64,000 nucleotides of DNA from Croceibacterium aestuarii. Its GTDB lineage: Bacteria; Pseudomonadota; Alphaproteobacteria; Sphingomonadales; Sphingomonadaceae. Positions 46,315 through 58,505 of this stretch are shown piece after piece (position 1 is the first letter of the stretch; each line of letters starts with the position of its first letter). A program made the position numbers and the translations under genes. The notes beneath the pieces are model-generated. The model worked only from the letters and a program-made list of their open reading frames with translations. It had not been told where the DNA came from and ran no database searches. The stretch is from positions 1,240,001 to 1,304,000 of the forward strand of contig NZ_CP131039.1 of NCBI RefSeq assembly GCF_030657335.1, given 5' to 3'.

Positions 46315-46342
46315 CTTGTGTTGCAGGAATGTCACACCATCT
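46315..46342 (+). promoter_or_regulatory. Candidate RpoH (sigma-32) promoter of clpB
   Basis: CTTGTGT (46315-46321) and CACCATCT (46335-46342), with 13 bases between them, resemble the CTTG and CCCCATNT boxes of heat-shock promoters. The spacing from CTTG to the second box is 16 bases. It lies about 30 bases upstream of the clpB ATG. Confidence 0.65.
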
Positions 46343-46371
46343 AGGCCGGGAAAGGAATTGAGGGGCACTTC

Positions 46372-48951
<2,580 letters not shown>

Positions 48952-49358
48952 GGTCGATGGCCTGAACGAGGAAGGGCCTCGGCCTGGGCAGCGACCACAG
49001 GGGGCGGCACGTGAAATCGCCGCGTTTGCCCCGCGGTGAGGGGGCATTCCACGCCTGGCGCCGTTGTGCATCCGGAAATCACTTTCCTACAGCTCCCTAT
49101 CTGTGCCTTAAGCTCGCCGATGAAACCGCCGGCACCCATCGCCCTTCGGCAGCGTTTTGCCGCCGTTTCCCGCGATGTGTCACCCCCGGAAGGGAGCCGG
49201 TTTTCGGCGGAATTCCGCGGGTTTCGCTCGCGGCGGCAGGGTGACAGGGTGTAACTTGTGTCACCCTGTCGCGCGGTCGGGAGACCCTCGGGCGCGGGGA
49301 TGACGAAACGAGGACGAACGGCTAAGCCGCGCTCGACAGAACCAAGGAGCCTGCACGC
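48952..49358. other. Noncoding 407-base gap after clpB
   Basis: No coding sequence was supported. The first 200 bases hold nothing recognised. Copy 2 of the 115-bp conserved element occupies 49152-49266, and a 9-bp perfect hairpin (GACAGGGTG 49243-49251 with CACCCTGTC 49262-49270) overlaps its end. The last 90 bases lead to the SDR gene with AAGGAG before its ATG. Confidence 0.65.
49152..49266 (+). promoter_or_regulatory. Conserved 115-bp intergenic element, copy 2 (upstream of SDR gene)
   Basis: The order is GCGTTTTGC (49152-49160), 16 bases with TCCCGC, GTGTCACCC (49177-49185), exactly 57 bases ending GGCAGGGT, GACAGGGTGT (49243-49252), AA, CTTGTGTCACCC (to 49266). This is the same set of boxes and spacing as at 22748-22863. 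It stops 92 bases before the SDR ATG. Confidence 0.6.
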
Positions 49359-50141
<783 letters not shown>

Positions 50142-50156
50142 CGACCGGCTAGGCGC

Positions 50157-51026
50157 ATGGCCGGCTGGCACATCGGAGTCATCGGCGGGTCGGGGCTCTA
50201 CGAACTTGGCGCGCTCGAGGATGCCCAGGTGATCCCGGTCGGCAGCGCCTTCGGCGCTCCGAGTTCGCCGGTCACCATGGGCCGGATCGGCGCCGTGCAG
50301 TTCAGCTTCATCGCCCGCCACGGCGAGGGCCACCGTTTTTCGCCGAGCGAGGTCAACTACCGCGCCAACATCGATGCGCTCAAGCGCTGCGGCGTGACCG
50401 ACGTGCTGGCAATCAACGCCATCGGCTCGCTGCGCGAGGAACTTGCGCCAGGTACGTTCGTCGTCTGCGACCAGATCATCGACCGCACCGTGGCGCGCGA
50501 GCGTAGCTTCTTTGGCGAGGGCCTGGTCGCGCATGTCAGCCTCGCCGATCCGGTCTGTGGGCGACTTGCGGGCTTTGCCGCTCGCGCCGCCGAAGCGGCG
50601 GGGGCCTCCGTCCATCGTGGCGGCACTTACGTGGCGATCGAGGGGCCGCAGTTCTCGACCCGGGCCGAGAGCCACATGTTTCGCGCTCTCGGCGCCGACG
50701 TCATCGGCATGACCGCGATGCCCGAAGCGCGGCTCGCCCGCGAGGCCGAGCTGCCCTACGCCGTGCTCGGAATGGTCACCGACTACGATTCCTGGCGCGA
50801 CAGCGAAGCGGGCGTCGAGGCGGACGAGATTCTCGCGGTGATGAGGCGGAACGCCGCGCTGGCCCGGACGACGCTCGTCGCGCTTGCCGACGCGCTGCCG
50901 GCCGAGCGAGAAGCGGTGGACATCGAGACGGTCCTCGACAGTGCCATCGTCACCCCCCGCGCGCACTGGCAGCCGGCGCGGCTGGTCCGGCTCGATGCAA
51001 TCATGGCGCGGCTTCTGGCGCAATAA
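50157..51026 (+). CDS. mtnP: S-methyl-5'-thioadenosine phosphorylase
   Basis: This 289-residue trimeric phosphorylase releases adenine and methylthioribose-1-phosphate from methylthioadenosine. GGSGLYELGALED, FIARHGEGHRFSPSEVNYRANI, AIGSLREELAPG, EGPQFSTRAES and MTAMPEARLAREAELPYA are typical of MtnP. It is 15 bases after the SDR gene, so an operon is likely. The rest of the methionine salvage pathway is not in the window. Confidence 0.92.
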   Translation: MAGWHIGVIGGSGLYELGALEDAQVIPVGSAFGAPSSPVTMGRIGAVQFSFIARHGEGHRFSPSEVNYRANIDALKRCGVTDVLAINAIGSLREELAPGTFVVCDQIIDRTVARERSFFGEGLVAHVSLADPVCGRLAGFAARAAEAAGASVHRGGTYVAIEGPQFSTRAESHMFRALGADVIGMTAMPEARLAREAELPYAVLGMVTDYDSWRDSEAGVEADEILAVMRRNAALARTTLVALADALPAEREAVDIETVLDSAIVTPRAHWQPARLVRLDAIMARLLAQ

Positions 51027-51060
51027 TACGCAAGGTCTTGCAGCGAATCGCATAGCAAGC

Positions 51061-51084
51061 TTGCAAATTCTGCGGAATTTGCAA
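51061..51084. promoter_or_regulatory. Inverted-repeat operator upstream of the MarR gene
   Basis: TTGCAAATTC (51061-51070), TGCG, GAATTTGCAA (51075-51084) is a perfect 10-bp inverted repeat, 14 bases before the marR-type ATG, with the short palindrome GCAAGCTTGC (51055-51064) overlapping its left side. The position suits autoregulation by the MarR protein. Confidence 0.75.
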
Positions 51085-51098
51085 CAAACTGGTTTTCT

Positions 51099-51587
51099 AT
51101 GAAACAATCTACACGTCTCAGCGATTTCCTGCCCTATCGTCTCTCGGTGACCTCGAACGCGGTCAGCGGCCGTATTTCGCAGGAATACCGCAGCCGCTTC
51201 GGGCTCAGCATTCCCGAGTGGCGCGTCATGGCCGTGCTCGGCGACGCCGGCGGGCTGACCCAGCGCGACCTCACGCGGCTGACGCTGATGGACAAGGTGG
51301 CGGTCAACCGCGCCTGCAAGGTGCTCGAGGAGCGCCAGCTGGTGGTGCGCGAACCGAACGCCAGCGACGGCCGTTCGCATCTGCTCCAACTCACCCCCGC
51401 GGGCTCGGAGATGCACAGCCAGATCATGCCGCTGGCGCTGGAGATGGAACGCCAGCTGTTCGCCAGCTTCACCGACGAGGAAGTGGACACGTTCCGCTCG
51501 CTGCTCAGCCGCGTCCTGACCGAAGCCGAAGCGCTCGCTACCGAGACGTTCGACGGCGCCGACTACGGACTCGGCGCGCCGGACTGA
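51099..51587 (+). CDS. MarR family transcriptional regulator
   Basis: This 162-residue winged helix-turn-helix protein is recognised by FGLSIPEWRVMAVLGDAGGLTQRDLTRLTLMDKVAVNRACKVLEERQLV followed by the wing NASDGRSHLLQLTPAG. MarR proteins respond to phenolic ligands or oxidants; the ligand here is unknown. A perfect inverted repeat lies just upstream, so it probably regulates itself. It is convergent with tadC, and a bidirectional terminator lies between them. Confidence 0.9.
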   Translation: MKQSTRLSDFLPYRLSVTSNAVSGRISQEYRSRFGLSIPEWRVMAVLGDAGGLTQRDLTRLTLMDKVAVNRACKVLEERQLVVREPNASDGRSHLLQLTPAGSEMHSQIMPLALEMERQLFASFTDEEVDTFRSLLSRVLTEAEALATETFDGADYGLGAPD

Positions 51588-51608
51588 GCCGTCCGGTATG
51601 CGGCAATG

Positions 51609-51645
51609 AAAAGCCCCGCCGGCCTGGGCCGGCGGGGCCTTTTGT
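51609..51645. terminator. Bidirectional rho-independent terminator
   Basis: GCCCCGCCGGCC (51613-51624) and GGCCGGCGGGGC (51627-51638) form a perfect 12-bp stem, flanked by GAAAA on the left and CTTTTG on the right, so it can end both the MarR transcript and the tadC transcript. Confidence 0.85.
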
Positions 51646-51666
51646 CAGTGCGAAGCGACCGCGAGG

Positions 51667-52680
51667 TCAGTGCGAGCCGGGACCGCCGCCCGAGAAGGCG
51701 TCGCTGATCGAGCAGGCCGCCGGACCGAGAATGACGATGAACAGCACCGGCAGGATGAACAGGATCAGCGGCACGGTCATGATCGCCGGGAGGCGAGCGG
51801 CCTTTTCCTCCGCGCGCATCATGCGCTCGTTGCGGAACTCGGCCGACAGCACCCGCAATGCCGAGGCGAGCGGGGTGCCGTAGCGTTCGGTCTGGATCAT
51901 CGTCGTCACCACGCCGCGCACCGCATCGAGCTCGACGCGGTAGGCGAGGTTCTCGAAAGCCTGGCGCCGCTCGGTCAGGAACGACAGTTCGATCGCGGTC
52001 AGCGCGAACTCGTCGCCGAGTTCGGGGTAGGCCCGGCCCAGCTCCTTGGCGACCCGGTTGAACGCAGCGTCCACGGTCAGGCCGGCTTCGGCGCAGATGA
52101 CCAGCAGATCGAGCGCATCGGGCAGCCCCTTGCGGATCTCCACCGTGCGCTTGTTGGCCTTGTTCTTGAGGTAGAGCTCGGGTCCCTTGTACCCGGCCAC
52201 CACGAGCGCGGCGAAGGCCATGAAGCGCTTGAAGCTGCCCCAATCGGGGAACGTATCGGTCCAGTACAAGACGACGATGCCGAGAAAGCCTAGCGCGATC
52301 GGCAGGACCATGCGGGCGAAGATGACGAAGACCGCGAATTCCTTGTTGCGGTAACCGGCCTGGGCCATCTTCTGCTGAATGATCTTGACCTGGCTGTCCT
52401 GCAGAACCTTCATGTTCTGCAGGGTGTCCTTGACCTTGTCGGTGGTCTCGGTGCGCTTGACCAGGCTCTGGCGCTTCTTCGCCTTGCCGGTGATGATGCC
52501 CGACTTGAGCTCTTCGCGCCGCGCGTTGAGCGACTTCACGCGCTTGGCCATCGGGTCCTTGACCGTGATGGCGGTGTAGACGGCGAAGAACATCGCCGCC
52601 GCGGCAATGCCCGCCAGGATCGTGCCGACGAGTACGACGTCGACGCCGAGGAGGGTGGGACCGTGAGCGGGAGTAATCAT
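51667..52680 (-). CDS. tadC: Tad pilus inner-membrane protein TadC (type II secretion F domain)
   Basis: This 337-residue T2SSF protein of the Flp/Tad pilus platform has hydrophobic segments near the N-terminus, middle and C-terminus, with the T2SSF core GLPDALDLLVICAEAGLTVDAAFNRVAKE. It is paired with tadB upstream in the operon (20 bases). Together they form the inner-membrane base. The gene ends beside the shared terminator. Confidence 0.9.
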   Translation of the reverse strand: MITPAHGPTLLGVDVVLVGTILAGIAAAAMFFAVYTAITVKDPMAKRVKSLNARREELKSGIITGKAKKRQSLVKRTETTDKVKDTLQNMKVLQDSQVKIIQQKMAQAGYRNKEFAVFVIFARMVLPIALGFLGIVVLYWTDTFPDWGSFKRFMAFAALVVAGYKGPELYLKNKANKRTVEIRKGLPDALDLLVICAEAGLTVDAAFNRVAKELGRAYPELGDEFALTAIELSFLTERRQAFENLAYRVELDAVRGVVTTMIQTERYGTPLASALRVLSAEFRNERMMRAEEKAARLPAIMTVPLILFILPVLFIVILGPAACSISDAFSGGGPGSH

Positions 52681-52699
52681 GATATCGTAAGCTCCCCGC

Positions 52700-53671
52700 T
52701 CAGATTTCGAAGCTGACCATCTTGGCCATGATGAAGCCGCCGATGCTCATCCACACCAGGCCGCCGAGGCCGGCGACCATCAGGCGTTCTTCGGTGAAAA
52801 AGCCGCCAATATAGCTCGGGTTGATCCAGTAGATCAGGACGAACACGATGAACGGCAGCGAGCCGACGATGTAGGCAGAGGCCTTCGATTCCGAGCTCAT
52901 CGCGCGGATCTTGAGTTTCATCTGCGCGCGCTTGCGCAGCACGTCGGCCAGGTTGGAAAGCGTTTCGGCCAGGTTGCCGCCGGTCTCGCGCTGGATCGCG
53001 AGCGTGATGACGAAGAACTGGAACTCCGGCGTGCCGAGACGGTCGGCCGTTTCCTGGAGCGATTCCTCCATCGTCCGGCCGATCTTGATACGCTCGACGA
53101 CCCCTTTGAACTCGTGGCCTACCGGTCCGGGAATCTCCTGCGCGACGACGCCGAGCGTTTCGGTCACCGGCAGGCCCGAGCGCAGGCCGCGCACAAGCAG
53201 TTCGATGCTGTCGGGAAACTTGGCGTTGAAGGCGTTGAGGCGGCGCTTGATCATCGAGTTGACGACCATGTGCGGCAGCCCTGCTCCGACCAGCAAGCCG
53301 ACGCCGAGCGCCAGCAGCGGCGCTCCGGTCTTGAGGAACAATACCGCCGTAATGGCCACCGCGAGACCGACCGAGGCATACATGTACTGCGTCAGCGACC
53401 AGCCGCGTCCGGTCCGCTCGAGCCGCATGGCTAGCGCTTCCGAGCGCGAACCCGCCCCCGCGACCCTGTGCATCTTCGGTTTGCGCGCGGCGATCGCCTT
53501 CTTGAGTTGGGATTCGACCTTGGCGTTGGTGCTTTCCGAGTGACGATAGCGCACGCCCTGAAGACGCCGCTGCGCCTCCTTGGCCGGCGACTTGCCGGTG
53601 AACGCGAGACTGCCGAGAATCAGCAGCGCCATGATCCCGGCTGCCACCAGCGCAATCTGGAAGATGATCAT
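52700..53671 (-). CDS. tadB: Tad pilus inner-membrane protein TadB (type II secretion F domain)
   Basis: This 323-residue platform protein has an N-terminal helix, a basic cytosolic segment (RRLQGVRYRHSESTNAKVESQLKK) and the T2SSF core KFPDSIELLVRGLRSGLPVTETLG followed by two C-terminal helices. It pairs with TadC. In most Tad loci the ATPase gene tadA/cpaF lies directly upstream, between cpaE and tadB. Only 43 bases separate cpaE and tadB here, so tadA is missing from this locus. Confidence 0.9.
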   Translation of the reverse strand: MIIFQIALVAAGIMALLILGSLAFTGKSPAKEAQRRLQGVRYRHSESTNAKVESQLKKAIAARKPKMHRVAGAGSRSEALAMRLERTGRGWSLTQYMYASVGLAVAITAVLFLKTGAPLLALGVGLLVGAGLPHMVVNSMIKRRLNAFNAKFPDSIELLVRGLRSGLPVTETLGVVAQEIPGPVGHEFKGVVERIKIGRTMEESLQETADRLGTPEFQFFVITLAIQRETGGNLAETLSNLADVLRKRAQMKLKIRAMSSESKASAYIVGSLPFIVFVLIYWINPSYIGGFFTEERLMVAGLGGLVWMSIGGFIMAKMVSFEI

Positions 53672-53714
53672 AACGCTATCGCCTTTCGCTCACCGGGCCC
53701 GATATCCGGCCCGA

Positions 53715-55001
53715 TCAGGCCGGTTCCGCCTGCGGCGCTGCCTTGGGCTTCTTGCTCAGGAGCGACTTGAGATCGAACTTGCCGAGCAGCGAGGAGCTCG
53801 CTGCGGTCGCCTCCCCTTCCTCGCCTTCTTCGCCCTTGCCGAGCACGGCCTTGGCGATGTCGCGGATGACCGCGCCGGCCTTGCTCGAGCGGTTCGCGTC
53901 AACGAAGGTCTGGCCGAGCTTAGCCGCGTTGACGGCGGCTTTCTGGTCGTAGGGGATCAAGAAATCGATCTTGCGCTCGATCGAGGCCTCGAAATCCGCT
54001 TTGCTGATTTCCGCCAACCCGGTTTGCACCTTGTTGGCAACGACGATCGGGGCGACCGCAGGGGCGTTGGTCTTGAGCCACGAGAGGATGCGGATCGTGT
54101 CGCGGGCCGAAGCCAGCGTCATTTCGGCGACCAGCGTCACGACATTCACGTCCTGCAGCAGGTGCGGGAAGTTGATCAGCATGTTGCGCGGCAGGTCGAC
54201 GACCGTGCTCTCGAACGCCTGGCGGAACTCTTCCTCGAGCTGCACGAAGGCGCTGCCGTCGGTCATCAGCGGTGAGTTGATCGGCGCTTCGGCCGAGAGG
54301 ATCGCGAGGTTGTCGTTGGCCCGGATCATGGCGCGCTCGATGAACAGGCCGTCGATGCGACTCGGGTTTTCGATCGCGTCTGTCAGGCCGCGACCCGGTT
54401 CGAGGTCGAGGCTGAGCGCCCCGGTGCCGAAATGCACATCGAGGTCGAGCAGCGCGGTCGGGCGCTTGTGATCGGTGCTGAAGAGCCAGGCGAGCGAAGT
54501 CGCCAGGGTCGATGCACCGACACCGCCACGGGTACCGACGACGGCCGTCGAGACGTGGGGCTTGTGCGTTTCGCCTTCGCCGCCGCGCGGCGCGGCGAAC
54601 ACCGCCTGTGCCTGGTTCAGCGAATCGCGGACCTGTCCGGCCGAAAGCGGCTTGAGCAGGTAATCGTGAATCCCGCTTGCGAGCAGGTCCCGATAAAGCC
54701 GGACGTCATTCACCTGGCCGACCGCGATCACCACCGTGCCCGGTTCGCAGACCTCGGCCAGCGCGTTGATATCGTTAAGGGGATCGCCGCTTTCCGACAA
54801 GTCGACCATCAGGATTGCCGGGCTCGCGGCAATCGACAGCGATTGCACAGCGTTGCGCAGGCCGCCCTTGGCGCACTTTTCCGGCGCCCAGCCTAGCTCG
54901 ATCACGACCGGACGCAGGACGTCCAGAGCGGTTTCGTCGCAGATGAAGGCGGCGAAGGGGTCGCGGTTGCCGGCCACGCCGGGTTTCCAAGGCGCATTCA
55001 T
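53715..55001 (-). CDS. cpaE: CpaE-like pilus assembly ATPase
   Basis: This 428-residue protein has an N-terminal receiver-like domain (about 18-130) and a MinD/ParA-type ATPase with a deviant Walker A VVGTRGGVGASTLATSLAW. CpaE/TadZ places the Tad machinery at a pole. The tail is Ser/Glu/Lys-rich. The position between cpaD and tadB fits the Caulobacter order except for the absent cpaF. Confidence 0.9.
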   Translation of the reverse strand: MNAPWKPGVAGNRDPFAAFICDETALDVLRPVVIELGWAPEKCAKGGLRNAVQSLSIAASPAILMVDLSESGDPLNDINALAEVCEPGTVVIAVGQVNDVRLYRDLLASGIHDYLLKPLSAGQVRDSLNQAQAVFAAPRGGEGETHKPHVSTAVVGTRGGVGASTLATSLAWLFSTDHKRPTALLDLDVHFGTGALSLDLEPGRGLTDAIENPSRIDGLFIERAMIRANDNLAILSAEAPINSPLMTDGSAFVQLEEEFRQAFESTVVDLPRNMLINFPHLLQDVNVVTLVAEMTLASARDTIRILSWLKTNAPAVAPIVVANKVQTGLAEISKADFEASIERKIDFLIPYDQKAAVNAAKLGQTFVDANRSSKAGAVIRDIAKAVLGKGEEGEEGEATAASSSLLGKFDLKSLLSKKPKAAPQAEPA

Positions 55002-55002
55002 C

Positions 55003-55659
55003 TTACTTACCCCCTTCCTGTGAGGACACGGCGGGCAAGCCCTGGGCGCCCGTCGGCGGTGCGTCGCGGTAGGTCTTGATTGCCTTGCTCGAGCTCATGA
55101 CGGTCGTCTCGCCGGTACCCGTGGCGCCGTGCAGCAGGTGCTCGGGATTGGCGACCATCGCGGCGATGTTGCCATTGACGGCACAGCCGAAGCCGGAGTG
55201 CGTGGCGTTGTCGCCGTAGTCGTTGAGCTTGTCGTCCCAGTTGGGGCAGTTCGGCACCGAGGCGTGGCTGCGCGTGACGACCACACGAACCTTGCCGGGA
55301 TCGACATAGCCTGCAGTGACCGGAGCGCCGTCGCTGAGCAGCAGGCCGTAACGGCCAGCCAGCTTGGCGATGTCGTCGCGGACGGCGGGGCTCGCCGTGG
55401 CATCGTCGATCGAGACGCGATCGCCGTATCCCAGACCCAGCGAGTCAAACCAGCCGGCCAAGCGACCCTGCTCGCTCACCGGCAAGCCGGCCGCGTTCGC
55501 GCCGAGGTCGAGCGCATAGTTGGAGCGCTCGACGATCGGTTGGTTGACGCTGTCGAGCGAGTAGTTCTTCGGCGCGCTGTTCGTGGCGCAGGCGCCCGTC
55601 GCCAGCCCCAGCGAGAGAGCGAGCGCGGTCGTCAGCGCTTTGTTGGTTGCGATAGACAT
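55003..55659 (-). CDS. cpaD: CpaD family pilus assembly lipoprotein
   Basis: This 218-residue lipoprotein has the lipobox ATGAC with lipidated C24 and the CpaD core with VVTRSHASVPNCPNWDD and THSGFGCAVNGNIAAMVANPEHLL. It is thought to help the CpaC secretin. The ATG beginning MSIATNK is preferred, with GAAAGG about eight bases upstream; a GTG six codons earlier is the other option. Confidence 0.9.
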   Translation of the reverse strand: MSIATNKALTTALALSLGLATGACATNSAPKNYSLDSVNQPIVERSNYALDLGANAAGLPVSEQGRLAGWFDSLGLGYGDRVSIDDATASPAVRDDIAKLAGRYGLLLSDGAPVTAGYVDPGKVRVVVTRSHASVPNCPNWDDKLNDYGDNATHSGFGCAVNGNIAAMVANPEHLLHGATGTGETTVMSSSKAIKTYRDAPPTGAQGLPAVSSQEGGK

Positions 55660-55673
55660 CGTCTTCACCTTTC

Positions 55674-57272
55674 TCACTGGAAGCTGAAGCCGGGCGAGGC
55701 AGCCTCGGCACGCTTTTCGGTCTTCATGTCCTTGCGGCGATCGGCGTCGTCGGCCTGGCGCGGCGCGGTCACATTGTCCCCCAGGCCGACGGCCGGCGGC
55801 GGGGCGGATTCGCCAGCGGCCTCGGGGCCGGGACGCTCGGCGCCGGTGACGCCGTTGTTCTCGCGGTTGAGCAGGAACTGCTGGCCGGCATCCGGCGCGC
55901 GGAAGCCGTCGGTCGGCAGCTTGATCTCGCTGTCGTCCACCGGGTTGACCAGATACGGGGTGACCACGATCACCAGCTCGGTCTGTCCCTTGCGGAATTC
56001 GGTCGACTTGAAGAGATTTCCGAGGATCGGCAGGTCACCGACGCCCGGTGCCTTGTCGATGGTGTTCTGCGCGTTGTTGCTCAGCAGACCGGCGATCATG
56101 AAGCTCTGGCCGGAGCCGAGTTCGACCGTCGTTTCCGCGCGGCGGATCGTCAGCGCCGGGATCTGGAAGCCGTTGAGCGTCACCGCGCCCTGGCTCGAAA
56201 GCTCGGACACTTCGGGGCGGACGCGGATCGAGATCCGGCCGTTGGCGAGAACGGTGGGCGTGTAGGCCAGGCTGACGCCGTACTTCTTGTATTCGACGGT
56301 CGTCGTGCCAAGACCTTGGCTGAGCGGAATGGGGAATTCGCCGCCGGCAAGGAACTCGGCGGTTTCGCCCGAAAGCGCGGTCAGGTTCGGCTGCGACAGG
56401 GTGGTCACCAGACCGTCGCGCTCGGCCAGATCGAGCGCCGAGCCGATGTCGAGCCCGAGGAACTTGCCAAACGCACCGATCGTCGTGCCGTTGGCGAGCG
56501 GGCTGACTGAAGTGGCGGCGCATTCGGCGAGTTTCGTCGGATCAGTGATGCTGGCGCAAACCGTCGTCACGCTGCCCGCGCCCACGCCGGTAACTCCGCC
56601 GCCGGGCCGGTAACTAGGCAACCAGCCCGCACGGCCCTGCCCGATTCCGAATTGGAAGCCGCTCGAACTATCGATTGACGCGAGGTTGACGCCCAGCGAG
56701 CGGACGAGCGAGCGGCTCACTTCGGCGAAGCGGACGCGCAGGTTGACCTGCAGCGGCGTCGCCGTCTTGAGGCGCGAAATGACGTTGGCATTGTCGCCGA
56801 CGAAAGCGGAGACGAGACGCTCCGCCTCGGCCGCATCTTCGGGCGCGGCGACCGTGCCGGTGAGCAGCACCGTGTTCGTGCCCATCGTCGCGACGTTGAT
56901 TTTGGCTTCCGGCATCGCCAGCGTCAGCATCTGATCGACACTGTCGAGGTTCGAACCGACGCGGACGTTGGCCGACCAGACGATGTCGCCGGCACTGTTG
57001 CTGGCATAGACCGTGGTCTCGCCGCCGGCCTTGCCGAAGACGTAGAGCTGGCGTTGCGACTTCACCTGCACGTCGGCAATCGAGTCGTTGGCGACGAAGA
57101 TGTCCGACATCGAGCCGGGCACCGTCACCAGTTGGCCGCGGCCGATCGAGATGACGATCTGCTGCGCCGGCGCGGCGACGGACTGGGCTTCGGCCGGGCC
57201 GGCCGGAATGCCGGACAGCGGCGCCAGCGCACTCGCGGCGATCAGCGCGGACTTGAGAAGGCGGCTTTTCAT
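55674..57272 (-). CDS. cpaC: Tad pilus secretin CpaC/RcpA
   Basis: This 532-residue outer-membrane secretin has a signal peptide (to about residue 30, PAEAQS), the N0-like domain GRGQLVTVPGSMSDIFVANDSIADV, a BON domain and the secretin core with GLVTTLSQPNLTALSGETAEFLAGGEFPIP and KAPGVGDLPILGNLFKS. The ATG at 57272 has GAGGGG seven bases upstream and is preferred over an ATG at 57335 that would overlap cpaB less well. Confidence 0.92.
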   Translation of the reverse strand: MKSRLLKSALIAASALAPLSGIPAGPAEAQSVAAPAQQIVISIGRGQLVTVPGSMSDIFVANDSIADVQVKSQRQLYVFGKAGGETTVYASNSAGDIVWSANVRVGSNLDSVDQMLTLAMPEAKINVATMGTNTVLLTGTVAAPEDAAEAERLVSAFVGDNANVISRLKTATPLQVNLRVRFAEVSRSLVRSLGVNLASIDSSSGFQFGIGQGRAGWLPSYRPGGGVTGVGAGSVTTVCASITDPTKLAECAATSVSPLANGTTIGAFGKFLGLDIGSALDLAERDGLVTTLSQPNLTALSGETAEFLAGGEFPIPLSQGLGTTTVEYKKYGVSLAYTPTVLANGRISIRVRPEVSELSSQGAVTLNGFQIPALTIRRAETTVELGSGQSFMIAGLLSNNAQNTIDKAPGVGDLPILGNLFKSTEFRKGQTELVIVVTPYLVNPVDDSEIKLPTDGFRAPDAGQQFLLNRENNGVTGAERPGPEAAGESAPPPAVGLGDNVTAPRQADDADRRKDMKTEKRAEAASPGFSFQ

Positions 57273-57339
57273 TGTCTTGCCCCTCGATTGGAACACGCGG
57301 TCAGCGTTGCTCTTGAGTTTGGTTGCGTTGCTCATGGGA

Positions 57340-58431
57340 TTACCTGAGAGTGGCGACGCCGACGCCAACGGTACCGGCTGCAGAGCCGACGGCCGCGGCC
57401 TGACGGTCCTTGAGCTGTCCGGCGCCCTTGTCGACGGATTCGACTGTGGTTTGCGCGGAGCCGCGCGTTACCCGCACAACCGGGCCGCTAGGACGCGTCG
57501 GCGCGCTGCCCTGCTGCGGGGTACCCGGCATGGGTGCAGCCTGAGGGACCGTGGTGGCGGGCATCGAACGGCGCTGGAAGCGCGACACGTCGCCGCCGGT
57601 CACGAAGGTCGAGGCGCCGTCCTGCTTTGCGGCGACGGCGCGGCGCAGCAGACGGTCTTCCTCGTCCTTCGAGACGCCATCGGGCACGTTGACTTCGCCG
57701 TTGGCGATTGCCTGGTCGAGCTCGCTCTGGTTATCGGCGATCGAGCGTAGCGACAGGCTCAGCGTTCCGATCGTCTGGGCGACGGTAATCTTCTCCGCAA
57801 TCTTGGGCGTCGCTTCGAGGGTGATCGTGCGGAACGCCTTGACGACGGTCTTGCCATCCTCGGTGGTGGTCGTTTCGGTGGACTGGTCGGTGGCGAGCAC
57901 GCGGAGGTTGTGAAGGATTGTCTCCGCCGCATTCAGGCTCTGGCCTTCGACGCCGCTGATCGTCTGCGTCAGCATCAGGTCGACATGGTCGCCCGGGAAG
58001 ATGAAGCCGCCAACGCCGGTCTTTTCGGACACCGGCACGGTGACGGCGCGCATGCCCGGGCCCAGCGCTGCGGCCAGGAAACCGCGATCACCGGGGCTCA
58101 CGAGCGAACCCTGGGTGACCGGTTCCCCCGCCGTGATCGGATGGCGCACGACGGTGCCAAGCAGCTTGCTCATGTCCGCCTCACCGTCGATGAAATAGGC
58201 GTCCTGCACCAGTTCCTTCGGCCACAGCTGATAGCCGATGGCGTCGGCGGTGATGATTGTGCCAACCGGCAACGCGCGCTTGGCCACGAGGACCTTGGGC
58301 CCCTGCGGCTGGGCCGGCGCGGCCTCGGCCTGCGGCGCGGACGCGCCGACGAACATGCTCCGGGCGGCCAGGGCCGTGCCGATCGCAATGATCAGCGCCC
58401 CCAGCAGCAATACCAGCTTCTTCCTGTCCAT
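57340..58431 (-). CDS. cpaB: Flp pilus assembly protein CpaB
   Basis: This 363-residue protein has an N-terminal transmembrane anchor and a periplasmic SAF domain (KVLVAKRALPVGTIITADAIGYQLWP) followed by the RcpC/CpaB domain (GVGGFIFPGDHVDLMLTQ). It supports secretin function. It is the first long gene after cpaA with 74 bases between them. Confidence 0.92.
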   Translation of the reverse strand: MDRKKLVLLLGALIIAIGTALAARSMFVGASAPQAEAAPAQPQGPKVLVAKRALPVGTIITADAIGYQLWPKELVQDAYFIDGEADMSKLLGTVVRHPITAGEPVTQGSLVSPGDRGFLAAALGPGMRAVTVPVSEKTGVGGFIFPGDHVDLMLTQTISGVEGQSLNAAETILHNLRVLATDQSTETTTTEDGKTVVKAFRTITLEATPKIAEKITVAQTIGTLSLSLRSIADNQSELDQAIANGEVNVPDGVSKDEEDRLLRRAVAAKQDGASTFVTGGDVSRFQRRSMPATTVPQAAPMPGTPQQGSAPTRPSGPVVRVTRGSAQTTVESVDKGAGQLKDRQAAAVGSAAGTVGVGVATLR

Positions 58432-58505
58432 GGTGCGTCAAGCCCCCTCGATGGAAATGGCGTTAAGATTGTTGGCGCTTAAGCCGTGAGTGGTTAAAAT
58501 CGGGT

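Noticed and set aside
58463-58497. Three TTAA half-sites before cpaB that might be CtrA boxes, given chpT in the window.
   Set aside because: Spacings are 12 and 11 bases, not the 7 of the TTAA-N7-TTAA consensus.
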